Shown here: in pieces, positions 1 through 8,134 of the stretch
Numbering within the stretch: position 1 is the first letter of the stretch
Layout: each line of letters starts with the position of its first letter
Source: JABCZH01 sp963803775
GTDB taxonomy: Bacteria > Acidobacteriota > Terriglobia > Terriglobales > Acidobacteriaceae
Direction of reading: 5' to 3'
Assembly: GCA_963803775.1 (NCBI GenBank)
Contig: CAWDNS010000002.1
Location: 558,001-622,000, forward strand
DNA: 64,000 bases
The notes under the pieces: model-generated
Told to the model about the DNA's origin: nothing
What the model saw: the letters and a program-made list of their open reading frames with translations, nothing else
The model's database searches: none
Position numbers and translations under genes: made by a program

Positions 1-2
1 TA

Positions 3-824
3 GTCAAAGCTAGCGAGCACGGATTGGGGTTGTACTACAGGCCGAAAGAAGGGCGGGATACGGAATGCGACGTTCCCGTATGGATAAAGGAAGGCTGGCA
101 ATGGATTCTGGACCTTGCGCTCGGGCTGCGAAGCCAGGAACCCGACTGGTTCCCCCTTCCCGTGATGAGACGCATTGCCATTACCACGCCCAGCGTGATG
201 GCGGCGCTCCGGCGTCTAGACCGGGATCAGGCTCGGCCATACAACTTTGCATTATCACCGGTGATCGTCAATCTTTCCGGTTCACCGATTACGCTGCTTG
301 GGGCCTTCGACAAAAACCCTGCACGTTGGCTAGAAATGCCCTACATCAATATCCACGACGGAAACATGCACACGCTGCAACCTCCGACGCTACCTGTACT
401 ACCGCAGACATTCGAAATGGTCTTCTCGCAGTATGTTCGGCATCCTGAATATAAGAGCCTCGCCCCGGATGGCACTCCATGCAAGGCGGAAACTCGCGGA
501 CTGCTAAGACGCTATCCAGTCGAGGTTTCTGGGTTTTATTTAGTTGGCAAAGAGACGGAGCGCGGCTGGGAGCAAGCTGAAGATATCAGCACTCTGCTGC
601 CGTTGCTTGTCCGCTACCAGCAGAACAGAGGCACGGCTAACCAATCGCTGCAAGATCGGTTACGCCGAATTTCCCTCAATACTTTGGAGAAAGAAACAGG
701 TCTCAGCAGGCATGCTATCCTTCGAGCCCGACGGGGAGAGCGAGTACATCCGAGATCGCTGCAACTCCTAAAGACAGCAATCAAAGTAATTCTTCCGGCT
801 GTTTTAGGGGCGCAAGTGAGATAA
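3..824 (+). CDS. Hypothetical protein with C-terminal helix-turn-helix (5' end outside window)
   Basis: The reading frame is open to the left edge, so this is the C-terminal part of a longer gene; the first possible internal start is a TTG at 24. I do not recognise a named family. Visible features, numbered from that TTG, are a Trp-rich N-terminal part, a central stretch with the signature PDGTPCKAETRGLLRR (about 148-163) and a C-terminal HTH-like segment (about 215-252, core TGLSRHAILRARRGERVHPRS). The same signature occurs, as far as I recall, in hypothetical proteins of actinobacteria and thermophiles with a similar HTH tail. A DNA-binding role is inference. It sits upstream of two membrane protein genes and lies outside the casposon. 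Confidence 0.6.
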   Translation, partial: VKASEHGLGLYYRPKEGRDTECDVPVWIKEGWQWILDLALGLRSQEPDWFPLPVMRRIAITTPSVMAALRRLDRDQARPYNFALSPVIVNLSGSPITLLGAFDKNPARWLEMPYINIHDGNMHTLQPPTLPVLPQTFEMVFSQYVRHPEYKSLAPDGTPCKAETRGLLRRYPVEVSGFYLVGKETERGWEQAEDISTLLPLLVRYQQNRGTANQSLQDRLRRISLNTLEKETGLSRHAILRARRGERVHPRSLQLLKTAIKVILPAVLGAQVR

Positions 825-867
825 TTTCCGGCATTATCATTCGCCCGATTCGAGAGGGAGCATTGAA

Positions 868-1761
868 ATGAGCGCAGAATACGGAGCGACCCGTTGGTGG
901 GAATACTATGCAGTTCGCTATCTCATGCCTTCGGTCGCAGGCGTGGCAATTGTAAATTGGGTTTGCTCATACAGCCATAGCGGGTTGCGCGTTCTTCTGT
1001 CCTTGCCTCCAACTGATCAACGACTTGATACGGCCTCATTAACTCTGCTTTTCCTCTATGGCAATCTTTTCTGCTATGTAGCATCGTATCCGGTCTTGGT
1101 CTTCCATGCCACGCGAGTTCTAGATTTTGCCGATGACACTTGGCCGCATGCTCTGCCGGACGGATATATAGCCACTACTCTCCTGGCCGTTGCAGGTTTT
1201 CTTGCGACACTCGCGCCTGAAGATTGTCGCTACGTGGCAGCTTTCTTACTCGCGTCCTTGTTTGCTGTTGTGCAATTGTGGCGGCTGTGGATGATCTTCT
1301 TTTCTCGAATCGATGTCGCTGGATGCCACGGTGTGGATGGAAGTCCCGGCATGGTCAGTTACGCTTACGGCTACAGTTATGCGTTGGCGCGTCGGAGGGG
1401 AAAATCCACGGAAACTAAAACGCAAACAACAGCAACTACTGGGTCAGCAGATGATGATCTCGACGACGACGAACAGGTAACGACGACGCGGCGAGTACTG
1501 TGGCACAAAGACTACATGGATACCTACCGACATTTGCGGGAACATGGGAACTCAGCGTTTATTTTTCTCTTGGAACTTGGGCTCGCGGCTTTGGTCTATT
1601 GCGTCGTTACTAAATCTGGGAAGTCGGCAGAACAACAATTGAGCGCGGTGGGTATCCTTTTCGCCATCTGGGCGATTCCTGCGGTGTTTGTTCACCTCAT
1701 TGCCCAGCATTTGGAGCGTCGCTTCTCGCATTTCGACCGAAGACTGAAAAACGCGGACTAG
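868..1761 (+). CDS. Multi-pass membrane protein of unknown function
   Basis: This 297-residue protein has an ATG start preceded by a good GAGGGAG ribosome binding site. Hydrophobic segments are visible at about 21-36, 57-83, 103-147 (probably two) and 232-285 (two), giving about five or six membrane helices. Between the fourth and fifth lies a hydrophilic loop with a Thr-rich and acidic stretch (TTATTGSADDDLDDDEQ). No family recognised. It is followed after 45 bp by another membrane-anchored protein on the same strand, so the two may form an operon and act together at the membrane. Base composition looks lower in GC than the chromosome further right, suggesting accessory DNA (inference). Confidence 0.65.
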   Translation: MSAEYGATRWWEYYAVRYLMPSVAGVAIVNWVCSYSHSGLRVLLSLPPTDQRLDTASLTLLFLYGNLFCYVASYPVLVFHATRVLDFADDTWPHALPDGYIATTLLAVAGFLATLAPEDCRYVAAFLLASLFAVVQLWRLWMIFFSRIDVAGCHGVDGSPGMVSYAYGYSYALARRRGKSTETKTQTTATTGSADDDLDDDEQVTTTRRVLWHKDYMDTYRHLREHGNSAFIFLLELGLAALVYCVVTKSGKSAEQQLSAVGILFAIWAIPAVFVHLIAQHLERRFSHFDRRLKNAD

Positions 1762-1806
1762 GTTTCACACACGCGAGAGTCAGCGACTCGTCGGGGAGGC
1801 GAGAGC

Positions 1807-2301
1807 ATGTGCATACTAATGTTCGTCCGAGGTTTGTTCACGTTCAATGCCCTGGAAGTGGTTCTGCCGATTGTTATTTCATTCATTGCGCTATTCGTGG
1901 CACTTCGAGACCGAAGACCGCTTCTCATACTCCGGGCAAGAAAAGGCGATTGGTGCACGTTGAAGCCGACCACCGACCAAAAAAGCGTGATGTTCAGGGG
2001 AGTTGTCGAAATATATAACGTCAGTGCAAGAGCGAATGCCATTCGGGACTACGAATTTTGGTGTAAGAGAAAGGATGCCAACTGGGAACACATGGAGAGC
2101 GAGGTCTATCACGAGTCAGTGAACGATGAAGTTTATGCGAAAAACAACGAAACACCGCTTACTTTGGCACCGTATTCTGGAATCGAAGCAAACGTTCTCG
2201 CTTTTACGAAAATGCCGCAGCCATACGAGATGCTGATTCGAATCGAGGTAGAAGACTTATTCGGAAAACGCTATCGCGTCCAGGTCAAGGCAACGTCGTA
2301 G
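1807..2301 (+). CDS. Membrane-anchored hypothetical protein
   Basis: This 164-residue protein has one N-terminal hydrophobic segment (about 9-33) followed by a soluble domain of about 125 residues that looks mostly beta (alternating hydrophobic residues, VVEIYNVSARANAIRDYEF). The ATG at 1807 is preceded by GGGGAGGCGAG. No family recognised. Its stop is followed by a strong stem-loop at 2323-2371, probably its terminator, and the casposon is inserted in the 3' arm of that stem-loop. Confidence 0.6.
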   Translation: MCILMFVRGLFTFNALEVVLPIVISFIALFVALRDRRPLLILRARKGDWCTLKPTTDQKSVMFRGVVEIYNVSARANAIRDYEFWCKRKDANWEHMESEVYHESVNDEVYAKNNETPLTLAPYSGIEANVLAFTKMPQPYEMLIRIEVEDLFGKRYRVQVKATS

Positions 2302-2322
2302 GGCCCCATTTCTCGCGTTCAG

Positions 2323-2371
2323 CCGGGAGGGGGTGCATATTCCATCCCGTTATGTTCTCACCCCCTCCTGG
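2323..2371 (+). terminator. 13-bp stem-loop, casposon target site
   Basis: CCGGGAGGGGGTG (2323-2335) pairs with CACCCCCTCCTGG (2359-2371) over 13 positions with a single G-T pair and a 23-nt loop. There is no T-tract after it, so it is at best a weak intrinsic terminator of the gene ending at 2301. The 3' arm overlaps the 14-bp duplicated target of the casposon. Confidence 0.6.
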
Positions 2372-2378
2372 CATTGAC
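2365..2378. repeat. Left target-site duplication of casposon
   Basis: CTCCTGGCATTGAC directly abuts the left inverted repeat and recurs at 13447-13460 in the same orientation next to the right inverted repeat. With the preceding ACCCC the direct repeat is 19 bp long (2360-2378 versus 13442-13460), but the first five bases of the right copy belong to the inverted-repeat end. Fourteen bp is the duplication length reported for characterised casposases. Confidence 0.9.
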
Positions 2379-2877
2379 GGGGTAGTACTCTTCGGGAGAA
2401 ATTCGGCTACACCCCCTGGCGGTTAACTCCGTTTCCAGTGGTCGGCGAGCGTGACATGCCCGGATTTTCGTGGGCGAGGTTTTTAAAAAACTCGCGCGGA
2501 ATTTGCAAAGCAGGCTGGAGTATTGTCGCGCAGCCGAAGGGTTTCTACTTAACGTTAATAAAGAGCGTGGTTGGACGTTGTTGAAAACACGGTAGATGCA
2601 GGTCTTTGCTTTCGGTTTCCACTCGGACTTCAAGTTCTGCGACTTTTTTCAAAAATGTTGCGCTAACAACTGAAACGTTTAATAAGGTGCACGGTGCGGC
2701 TTGACCCCAGCCAGGCCGGGGACGATAATCCTTCACGGCTCGGCGTTTCCGCAGCGTTCTCCCCCTTGCGGTTCGCAGGCGAGCGTTTCTCTCGCGTGAG
2801 TAGGCCGCGTTTCGAATTCGCGCTACGGAGGTTCCCAATGACGAAACTAAAGGGGTTGAAGACTGTCCTTATTGTGG
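2379..2877 (+). repeat. Left terminal inverted repeat (499 bp)
   Basis: This begins GGGGTAGTACTCTTCGGG and is the reverse complement of 12948-13446. I compared several long stretches and the translated products of both arms and found no difference; full identity should be confirmed by alignment. The inner boundary is at 2877, where the left copy continues TTTCGCTT inside the GloVer signal-peptide codons while the right copy departs into polB. It carries the ribosome binding site and first 13 codons of the first GloVer gene. Confidence 0.93.
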
Positions 2878-4247
2878 TTTCGCTTTGCACGACATTAGCT
2901 TCTAGAGCATCTGCACAGACATTTAGAGTCTTGGCTAATTTCGATGAAACTAATGGTGCGGTCCCCGAATACGGCTCTCTCGCTCAGGGGCCTGATGGGA
3001 ATCTTTATGGCTCAACCCTCGGCGGAGGCAACTCCAACCCAGGTTGTTCAATCGACGGAGGCTGTGGCACCTTGTTCAGGGTTACGCTAGCGGGTGAGCT
3101 AACCGCTATTTATGCATTCTGCTCTGAAACGAGTTGTCCAAACGGTTCTCAGCCGGTGGCGGGCTTACTGTTGGATAACGATGGATATTTTTACGGCACG
3201 ACAAGTGCATCCTTGCAGGGTGGAACAGTCTTTAGGACTTCGGAAGGTGGAATGTTAACGACACTATACGAATTTGGCGGCCCTAATGGTGAAACACCTT
3301 ACGCCGGACTGGTCCAGGGCATCGATGGTACTTTCTACGGCACAACAGTTAATGGAGGAACAAACCAATACGGCACGGTTTTCAACATCACTAAAAGTGG
3401 TGTGTTGACCACCCTTCACGATTTCAATTCTTCGGATGGCAAATATCCGTATTCAAGCTTGACTCAATCCACGAACGGATATTTTTACGGTACTGCGTTC
3501 AATGGAGGAACAAACGGCCTAGGCACGATATTCAGAATATCTTCCTCCGGAGAATTTGAAGTTCTTTACAACTTTTGTTCAATGCCGAATTGCGCGGACG
3601 GCAGCGCCCCTGTGGGGGGCCTGCTTCTCGCGAGTGACAGGCAGTTCTATGAGACGACCATCGGAGGAGGGGAGGATACTTGTGGAACAGTTTTTAGAAT
3701 GTCCACCGCCGGAACGGTAACAATTATTCATACATTCGATAACACCGACGGCTGTAGTCCGTTCGGAGGCTTGATTGAAGGCACGGACGGAGCCCTTTAC
3801 GGCACTACCTGCTGCGGAGGAGTTTTTGGGTATGGAACAATCTTCACAATCAATCCGAACGGCGTCCTGACGACGCTCCATAATTTCGATGAGAACGATG
3901 GCTCTGGGCCGGCGGGTGCATTGCTCCAGGACACGAATGGAATTTTCTACGGAACGACTGAACATGGCGGTGGCTTCGGCGATGTCTTCAGTTTGGACAT
4001 GGGCTTCGGCCCGTTTGTAACCTTCGTTCGATCGTTCGGCAAACCTGGCCAGACTGGCGGCATTCTCGGACAAGGATTCACGGGAACCACCAACGTCGCT
4101 ATCAACGGAATTCCCGGAAGCTTCACGGTTGTATCTGACACCTTCATAAGAGCTACTGTTCCCGCCGGGGCGATCACCGGCTACGTAACCGTGACCACGC
4201 CCAGCGGCACGCTGACCAGCAACGTGCCGTTCCACGTGATCAAGTAA
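2838..4247 (+). CDS. Secreted GloVer-repeat protein 1 (casposon cargo)
   Basis: This 469-residue protein starts at the ATG at 2838, preceded by ACGGAGG, and has a signal peptide (hydrophobic LKTVLIVVSLCTTLASRASA, cleavage near residue 27). The body consists of about eight tandem units of roughly 50 residues with the recurring FYGTT...G..GTVF.......LTTL..F motif of the GloVer repeat, which may form a beta-propeller. The C-terminal 75 residues (from about 395) resemble a TIG/IPT-like domain ending TVTTPSGTLTSNVPFHVIK. GloVer proteins are common exported proteins in Acidobacteria; the function is unknown. The start codon and first 13 codons lie in the left inverted repeat. The next gene is a close paralogue 27 bp downstream. 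Confidence 0.85.
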   Translation: MTKLKGLKTVLIVVSLCTTLASRASAQTFRVLANFDETNGAVPEYGSLAQGPDGNLYGSTLGGGNSNPGCSIDGGCGTLFRVTLAGELTAIYAFCSETSCPNGSQPVAGLLLDNDGYFYGTTSASLQGGTVFRTSEGGMLTTLYEFGGPNGETPYAGLVQGIDGTFYGTTVNGGTNQYGTVFNITKSGVLTTLHDFNSSDGKYPYSSLTQSTNGYFYGTAFNGGTNGLGTIFRISSSGEFEVLYNFCSMPNCADGSAPVGGLLLASDRQFYETTIGGGEDTCGTVFRMSTAGTVTIIHTFDNTDGCSPFGGLIEGTDGALYGTTCCGGVFGYGTIFTINPNGVLTTLHNFDENDGSGPAGALLQDTNGIFYGTTEHGGGFGDVFSLDMGFGPFVTFVRSFGKPGQTGGILGQGFTGTTNVAINGIPGSFTVVSDTFIRATVPAGAITGYVTVTTPSGTLTSNVPFHVIK

Positions 4248-4274
4248 CAATGAGAGCGCAACGGGGGTTTCCCG

Positions 4275-5828
4275 ATGACAAAACTTAGCGCATGGAAAAA
4301 AGCCAGCGCGATCTTTCTGCTCTGCGCCGCGACGGGAATGGTTGCGCAGGCACAGGGTTTCAGCACTCTTGTCTCGTTCGACGGTTCTGACGGCGCGGGC
4401 CCTGCTGCGGCTCTCATCCAGGGACTTGACGGGAACTTCTATGGATCCACATACCACGGTCGACTTGGGAATTGTTATGAGACGGATATAGTTGGTTGTG
4501 GAACGATATTCAGGGTTACACCCGACGGCAGGATTACAACACTCTATAGCTTCTGCACTGACCAAAATTGCAGCGACGGCGCATTGCCCGATGGCAATTT
4601 GCTCCTTAACTCCGATGGGGACTTCTACGGAACAACCTCAGCAGGGGGTACTGGCGATTGTACGTCTGGGAATTATTCACCGGGGTGCGGCACGATCTTT
4701 AAACTCTCGCACGAAGGCAGATTTACCACGCTCTACCGCTTCTGCACACAGACAGGCTGCCCGGACGGTGAGTATCCTTCTGCAGGCCTAATTCAAGCGA
4801 CTGACGGAAACTTCTATGGAACCACAGCCGGGGGCGGGGCTGGGAACTGCTCCGGAACGTTCTCCCCACCTGGTTGCGGCACAATTTTTAGGATCACCCC
4901 TGACGGCGCTTTCATTACGCTCTACCGCTTTTGCATGCAAACGGGATGTCCTGACGGCGCGGTTCCTCTGGCCGGATTGGTTGAGGCGAGCGACGGATAC
5001 CTATACGGCACCGCTCGCGATGGTGGGCAGAATGGTGCTGGTGGCACGATCTTCAAAATCAGTTTGTCCGGCGAATTGACTACGATCTACAGCTTTAGCA
5101 GCAACGGAGGCCCCGTTGCTCCCTCGGCCGGATTGATGCAGGCCGCAGACGGCGATTTTTATGGCACCACTTCGTATGGCGGACGCGGCAATGCGGGCGC
5201 AGTTTTCAAAGTTACTCCGAACGGCGCCTTACAGGTTCTGGCTAATTTTAATCACAATGATGGCGCACTCCCCTCCGCAGCTCTGATCCAAGCTACTGAT
5301 AGCAATTTCTACGGTGCGACTTTTGGAGGAGGAAATGGGTTCGGACACTATGACTGCCTTGAGGGCTGTGGCACCGTGTTCCAGATCACCTCAAGAGGCA
5401 AGCTAACTGACCTTCACCTTTTTTGCTCCCAAAGCGGCTGCAGTGATGGAGCGCAACCCGGGGGCGGACAGCTACAGGCCACAAGCGGTCTCTTCTACGG
5501 GACGAGCCAAAACGGAGGGAGACATGCCAATTTCGTCTGCGGGCTTCTCTATGGCTGCGGCACGATCTATATGCTCGATATGGGCCTCGGCCCATTCGTC
5601 ACGTTTGTGCTGCCGTTCGGCAAGGTTGGCCAGACCGGCGGCATTCTCGGCCAAGGATTTAAGGGTACAACCGCTGTCTTGTTCAACGGAACTCCGGCAA
5701 GTTTCACCGTGAAGTTCAAAACGCTGCTGGAGGCTACGGTTCCCGCAGGAGCGACCACCGGCTACGTCACCGTCACCACTCCCAGCGGCACCCTGACCAG
5801 CAACGTGCCGTTCCGCGTGATCAAGTAG
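4275..5828 (+). CDS. Secreted GloVer-repeat protein 2 (casposon cargo)
   Basis: This 517-residue paralogue of the preceding protein has a signal peptide (AWKKASAIFLLCAATGMVAQA), eight or nine GloVer units and the same C-terminal TIG-like domain (from about 440, nearly the same final 25 residues). It differs by paired-Cys loops in many units, such as FCTDQNCSDG, FCTQTGCPDG and GDCTSGNYSPGCGTIF, which could form disulfides after export. It probably shares a transcript with the first copy. Tandem duplication within the element is the simplest origin. Why an exported repeat protein rides on a casposon is unclear; adhesion or surface interaction would be a guess. Confidence 0.85.
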   Translation: MTKLSAWKKASAIFLLCAATGMVAQAQGFSTLVSFDGSDGAGPAAALIQGLDGNFYGSTYHGRLGNCYETDIVGCGTIFRVTPDGRITTLYSFCTDQNCSDGALPDGNLLLNSDGDFYGTTSAGGTGDCTSGNYSPGCGTIFKLSHEGRFTTLYRFCTQTGCPDGEYPSAGLIQATDGNFYGTTAGGGAGNCSGTFSPPGCGTIFRITPDGAFITLYRFCMQTGCPDGAVPLAGLVEASDGYLYGTARDGGQNGAGGTIFKISLSGELTTIYSFSSNGGPVAPSAGLMQAADGDFYGTTSYGGRGNAGAVFKVTPNGALQVLANFNHNDGALPSAALIQATDSNFYGATFGGGNGFGHYDCLEGCGTVFQITSRGKLTDLHLFCSQSGCSDGAQPGGGQLQATSGLFYGTSQNGGRHANFVCGLLYGCGTIYMLDMGLGPFVTFVLPFGKVGQTGGILGQGFKGTTAVLFNGTPASFTVKFKTLLEATVPAGATTGYVTVTTPSGTLTSNVPFRVIK

Positions 5829-6003
5829 ATCGCACTTCAGTCCGCTCAGTTCCAGGGCGAAGTGTTAATGCCCGAGTGTAGTGGTGGGGTGATTCGGTTG
5901 GTCACACTGACCAGAGGAAACGGCGCGGGTTCATAATCTGAGCGACGCTTAGAGTCCTTGCCGGGCACGGCTTTCCGTGTTCGGGGGGCTGCTTGGCTGT
6001 TTG

Positions 6004-7017
6004 TTAGGATTCGTCGGCTTGGGACTCGGTCGTTGCATTTGTCCTTACCGTCCGAAGCTCCAACATTAGGCGCTCACCTGCTCCTGTGAGGGACCAAAAT
6101 AACCCCATTGCCCCGGTCGTGGTCTCCGTGTAATCGATTGCTACCAGTCCAAGTGCTTTCAATTGAACTCCTACCGTTTGAAAGGCCTGGTCATCAAGAG
6201 TGGGGTCCGTGCCTCGGAAGCTAGATTCTACAAGCAAGGCCTTCGCCAGCACATCCTTCACCACCAGTTCGTTGGGATGCTTGATCAAGTAGGGCGACAC
6301 GTACCCGAACATTTTGCGCCACGTAGTGTTCGTGCTCCACGACGAATACATCTGCTGATGGCTGTTTCTGTACCGGCCATAAATACTCACCTTCTCGTCC
6401 AGTCCGGCCAAATCTTCCAAGGCGGGACGGGGAGCAACATGCGCTAAGGTCGCTTCTAACTGGGCATTTTGTTTGCGAAGTTCGTTTATTTCGTTTAGGA
6501 CATCCTCGTTCGCGATCCTATTTGCTCGCACCCAGCCTACAGCTGGATATGTTCTGATCGCATTGAGCAAGCTCAAGGCAACGAGGCCGGGAAGCTCTGA
6601 ACTGCTATTCCAGAAGTTGACCAGGCGACCGGATTTCACCTTGTTCTTGAACGCCTCTAGTCTTGTCCTAAGTTCCGGTTCTTGTTCCGACTTGCCAAAT
6701 GGGATTTCGTCCGGAGTACCGTGAATGAGGGCGATAACGTTCAGTCGCTTCTGGACTGCATAATCATATTCTTGTTCGGTATAGCTGATTCCAGTCTTGC
6801 CAACCGAACCGTACCTCCCCCCGATAATGAGGAGGTAATAGTCGCAATCATCAATTATCCGCTTGATAAACGCGAGCTGTTCCTCGTCGGCGGCGGGGAA
6901 CAACTCCATACCGGCAGGAATGCAGTCGGCCCGAATCACGGTCTGAATTACAGCCTGCCTCTCTTCTTTCAGGTCGGCGTAGGTTGAACTGATAAAGACT
7001 TGGTAGCGTTTGTCCAT
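6004..7017 (-). CDS. DUF4062 domain protein (defence-like cargo)
   Basis: This 337-residue protein starts at the ATG at 7017, giving MDKRYQVFISSTYADLKEER; an upstream in-frame start at 7068 adds 17 residues and is less likely. The N-terminal 150 residues match DUF4062: VFISSTYADLKEER at 6-19, a pair of acidic residues in IIDDCDYYLLIIGGRYGSV, then SYTEQEYDYA and VIALIH. DUF4062 is often found at the N-terminus of bacterial NLR-like and other antiphage effectors. Here it is followed only by a short coiled region (EINELRKQNAQLEATL) and a C-terminal domain of about 130 residues without a recognised family and without NTPase motifs. It is divergent from the DUF4145 gene across 212 bp. A protective role as cargo is inference. 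Confidence 0.8.
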   Translation of the reverse strand: MDKRYQVFISSTYADLKEERQAVIQTVIRADCIPAGMELFPAADEEQLAFIKRIIDDCDYYLLIIGGRYGSVGKTGISYTEQEYDYAVQKRLNVIALIHGTPDEIPFGKSEQEPELRTRLEAFKNKVKSGRLVNFWNSSSELPGLVALSLLNAIRTYPAVGWVRANRIANEDVLNEINELRKQNAQLEATLAHVAPRPALEDLAGLDEKVSIYGRYRNSHQQMYSSWSTNTTWRKMFGYVSPYLIKHPNELVVKDVLAKALLVESSFRGTDPTLDDQAFQTVGVQLKALGLVAIDYTETTTGAMGLFWSLTGAGERLMLELRTVRTNATTESQADES

Positions 7018-7229
7018 GCCAGTCTCGATTGTACCAAGGGCATAATCGTTCGCGGCGACATATACCACGGGGTACCGCGTTCACGCAGGGTCCAGACACG
7101 GATTTTATCGAGTGTTCGTGGAGATGCAGGTTCCGTCAACAACGCGTCTGGGGATTCGCTTAAGCAATTCACCTTGTTTCGAGCGGTTCCACTACTAAGA
7201 AAGATGTTGACTAATGCTAAGATCGTCAC
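7018..7229. promoter_or_regulatory. Divergent intergenic region, DUF4062/DUF4145
   Basis: These 212 bp separate the divergently transcribed DUF4062 and DUF4145 genes and must hold both promoters. I could not assign convincing -35/-10 boxes. The 30 bases before the DUF4145 ATG are AT-richer (GATGTTGACTAATGCTAAG), consistent with a promoter or leader there. Confidence 0.4.
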
Positions 7230-7943
7230 ATGGCAGATGCATTCTACTGGACCTGCCCGTTCTGTGACCGGGATACGACGATCACGTACACGTGCGCAAC
7301 AGATCACTTCAACCTACAGCTTGACAACGCGGACGGAGGACGATATTTCGCGACGCAACTCATCGTGTGTCCGAACCCGAAGTGCCGGAAGTTCGCGCTG
7401 GCGCTGAGTATGTACGAGTATGACAAGAGCGCGGATCAGTATGGTCGCGAACGCTGGGCGCTTGGGAAGTTTCTCCGTACATGGAACTTGATTCCGCCGT
7501 CGAGCGCCAAGGTGTTCCCAGGCTACGTCCCGAAGGCGGTCCGCGACGACTATGTCGAAGCGTGCCTAATCAAGGACCTCAGCCCCAAGGCATCGGCTAC
7601 GCTATCGCGCAGGTGTCTGCAGGGGATAATTCGAGATTTCTGGAAAGTACCTAAGGGTCGGCTCGTAGATGAGATCGAGGCGATCAAGGACAAGACCGAC
7701 GCCCTGACTTGGCAGGCCATAGACGCGGTCCGTAAGATCGGCAACATCGGCGCGCACATGGAGAAAGACATCAACGTCATCGTTGATGTTGAACCGAACG
7801 AGGCCCAGAAACTGATCGCCCTGATCGAACTACTGGTGAAAGACTGGTATGTCGCTAAGCACGAACGCGAGGAGCGGCTGAAAGCCATCGTAGAGGTTAG
7901 CGCTGCAAAGGATGCCGCCAAGACTCCGGCTAAAACCGCTTAG
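7230..7943 (+). CDS. DUF4145 domain protein with N-terminal zinc finger
   Basis: This 237-residue protein has an N-terminal putative zinc site made of CPFC (9-12) and CPNPKC (47-52), followed by the helical DUF4145 domain (about 110-215; ASATLSRRCLQGIIRDF, then RKIGNIGAHMEKDINVIVDV). DUF4145 occurs alone or attached to type I restriction subunits and other defence-associated nucleases, where it probably mediates nucleic-acid or subunit contacts. The Lys/Ala-rich tail (AAKDAAKTPAKTA) is low complexity. Located between the DUF4062 gene and cas1, it is probably part of the element's defence-like cargo; its exact function is unknown. Confidence 0.8.
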   Translation: MADAFYWTCPFCDRDTTITYTCATDHFNLQLDNADGGRYFATQLIVCPNPKCRKFALALSMYEYDKSADQYGRERWALGKFLRTWNLIPPSSAKVFPGYVPKAVRDDYVEACLIKDLSPKASATLSRRCLQGIIRDFWKVPKGRLVDEIEAIKDKTDALTWQAIDAVRKIGNIGAHMEKDINVIVDVEPNEAQKLIALIELLVKDWYVAKHEREERLKAIVEVSAAKDAAKTPAKTA

Positions 7944-7959
7944 CGTCTTAGCGTCCGGT

Positions 7960-8031
7960 GGGCGGGGGGCGTCGCCGAGAAGGAGTAAGCCCGGTTTCCC
8001 CTGCTTTTCTCAGCGACGCGTGCTCCCGCCC
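7960..8031. terminator. Large two-stem hairpin between convergent genes
   Basis: Three paired blocks stack: GGGCGGG (7960-7966) with CCCGCCC (8025-8031), GCGTCGC (7969-7975) with GCGACGC (8013-8019), and GAGAA (7977-7981) with TTCTC (8007-8011), separated by a small internal loop and a single mismatch, with a 25-nt apical loop. It lies between the ends of the DUF4145 gene (+) and cas1 (-) and could act as a bidirectional terminator, although neither side has a T-tract. The bulged two-stem shape also resembles folded recombination sites. Confidence 0.55.
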
Positions 8032-8134
8032 AATGGCAAAAAGCAGGTAATGCCCGCCAAATTTGCATCAATCCGATTCCACGGTTTCGGGGGTGCGCGA
8101 AAATCGCCGCCTTACTACAATTGAATCGGCTGCT

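Noticed and set aside
2358..2890. Minus-strand reading frames in the left inverted repeat, and the same frames in the right copy
   Set aside because: They are mirrored exactly in both repeats, have no recognisable domain and overlap the GloVer start; they are incidental frames of the repeat.
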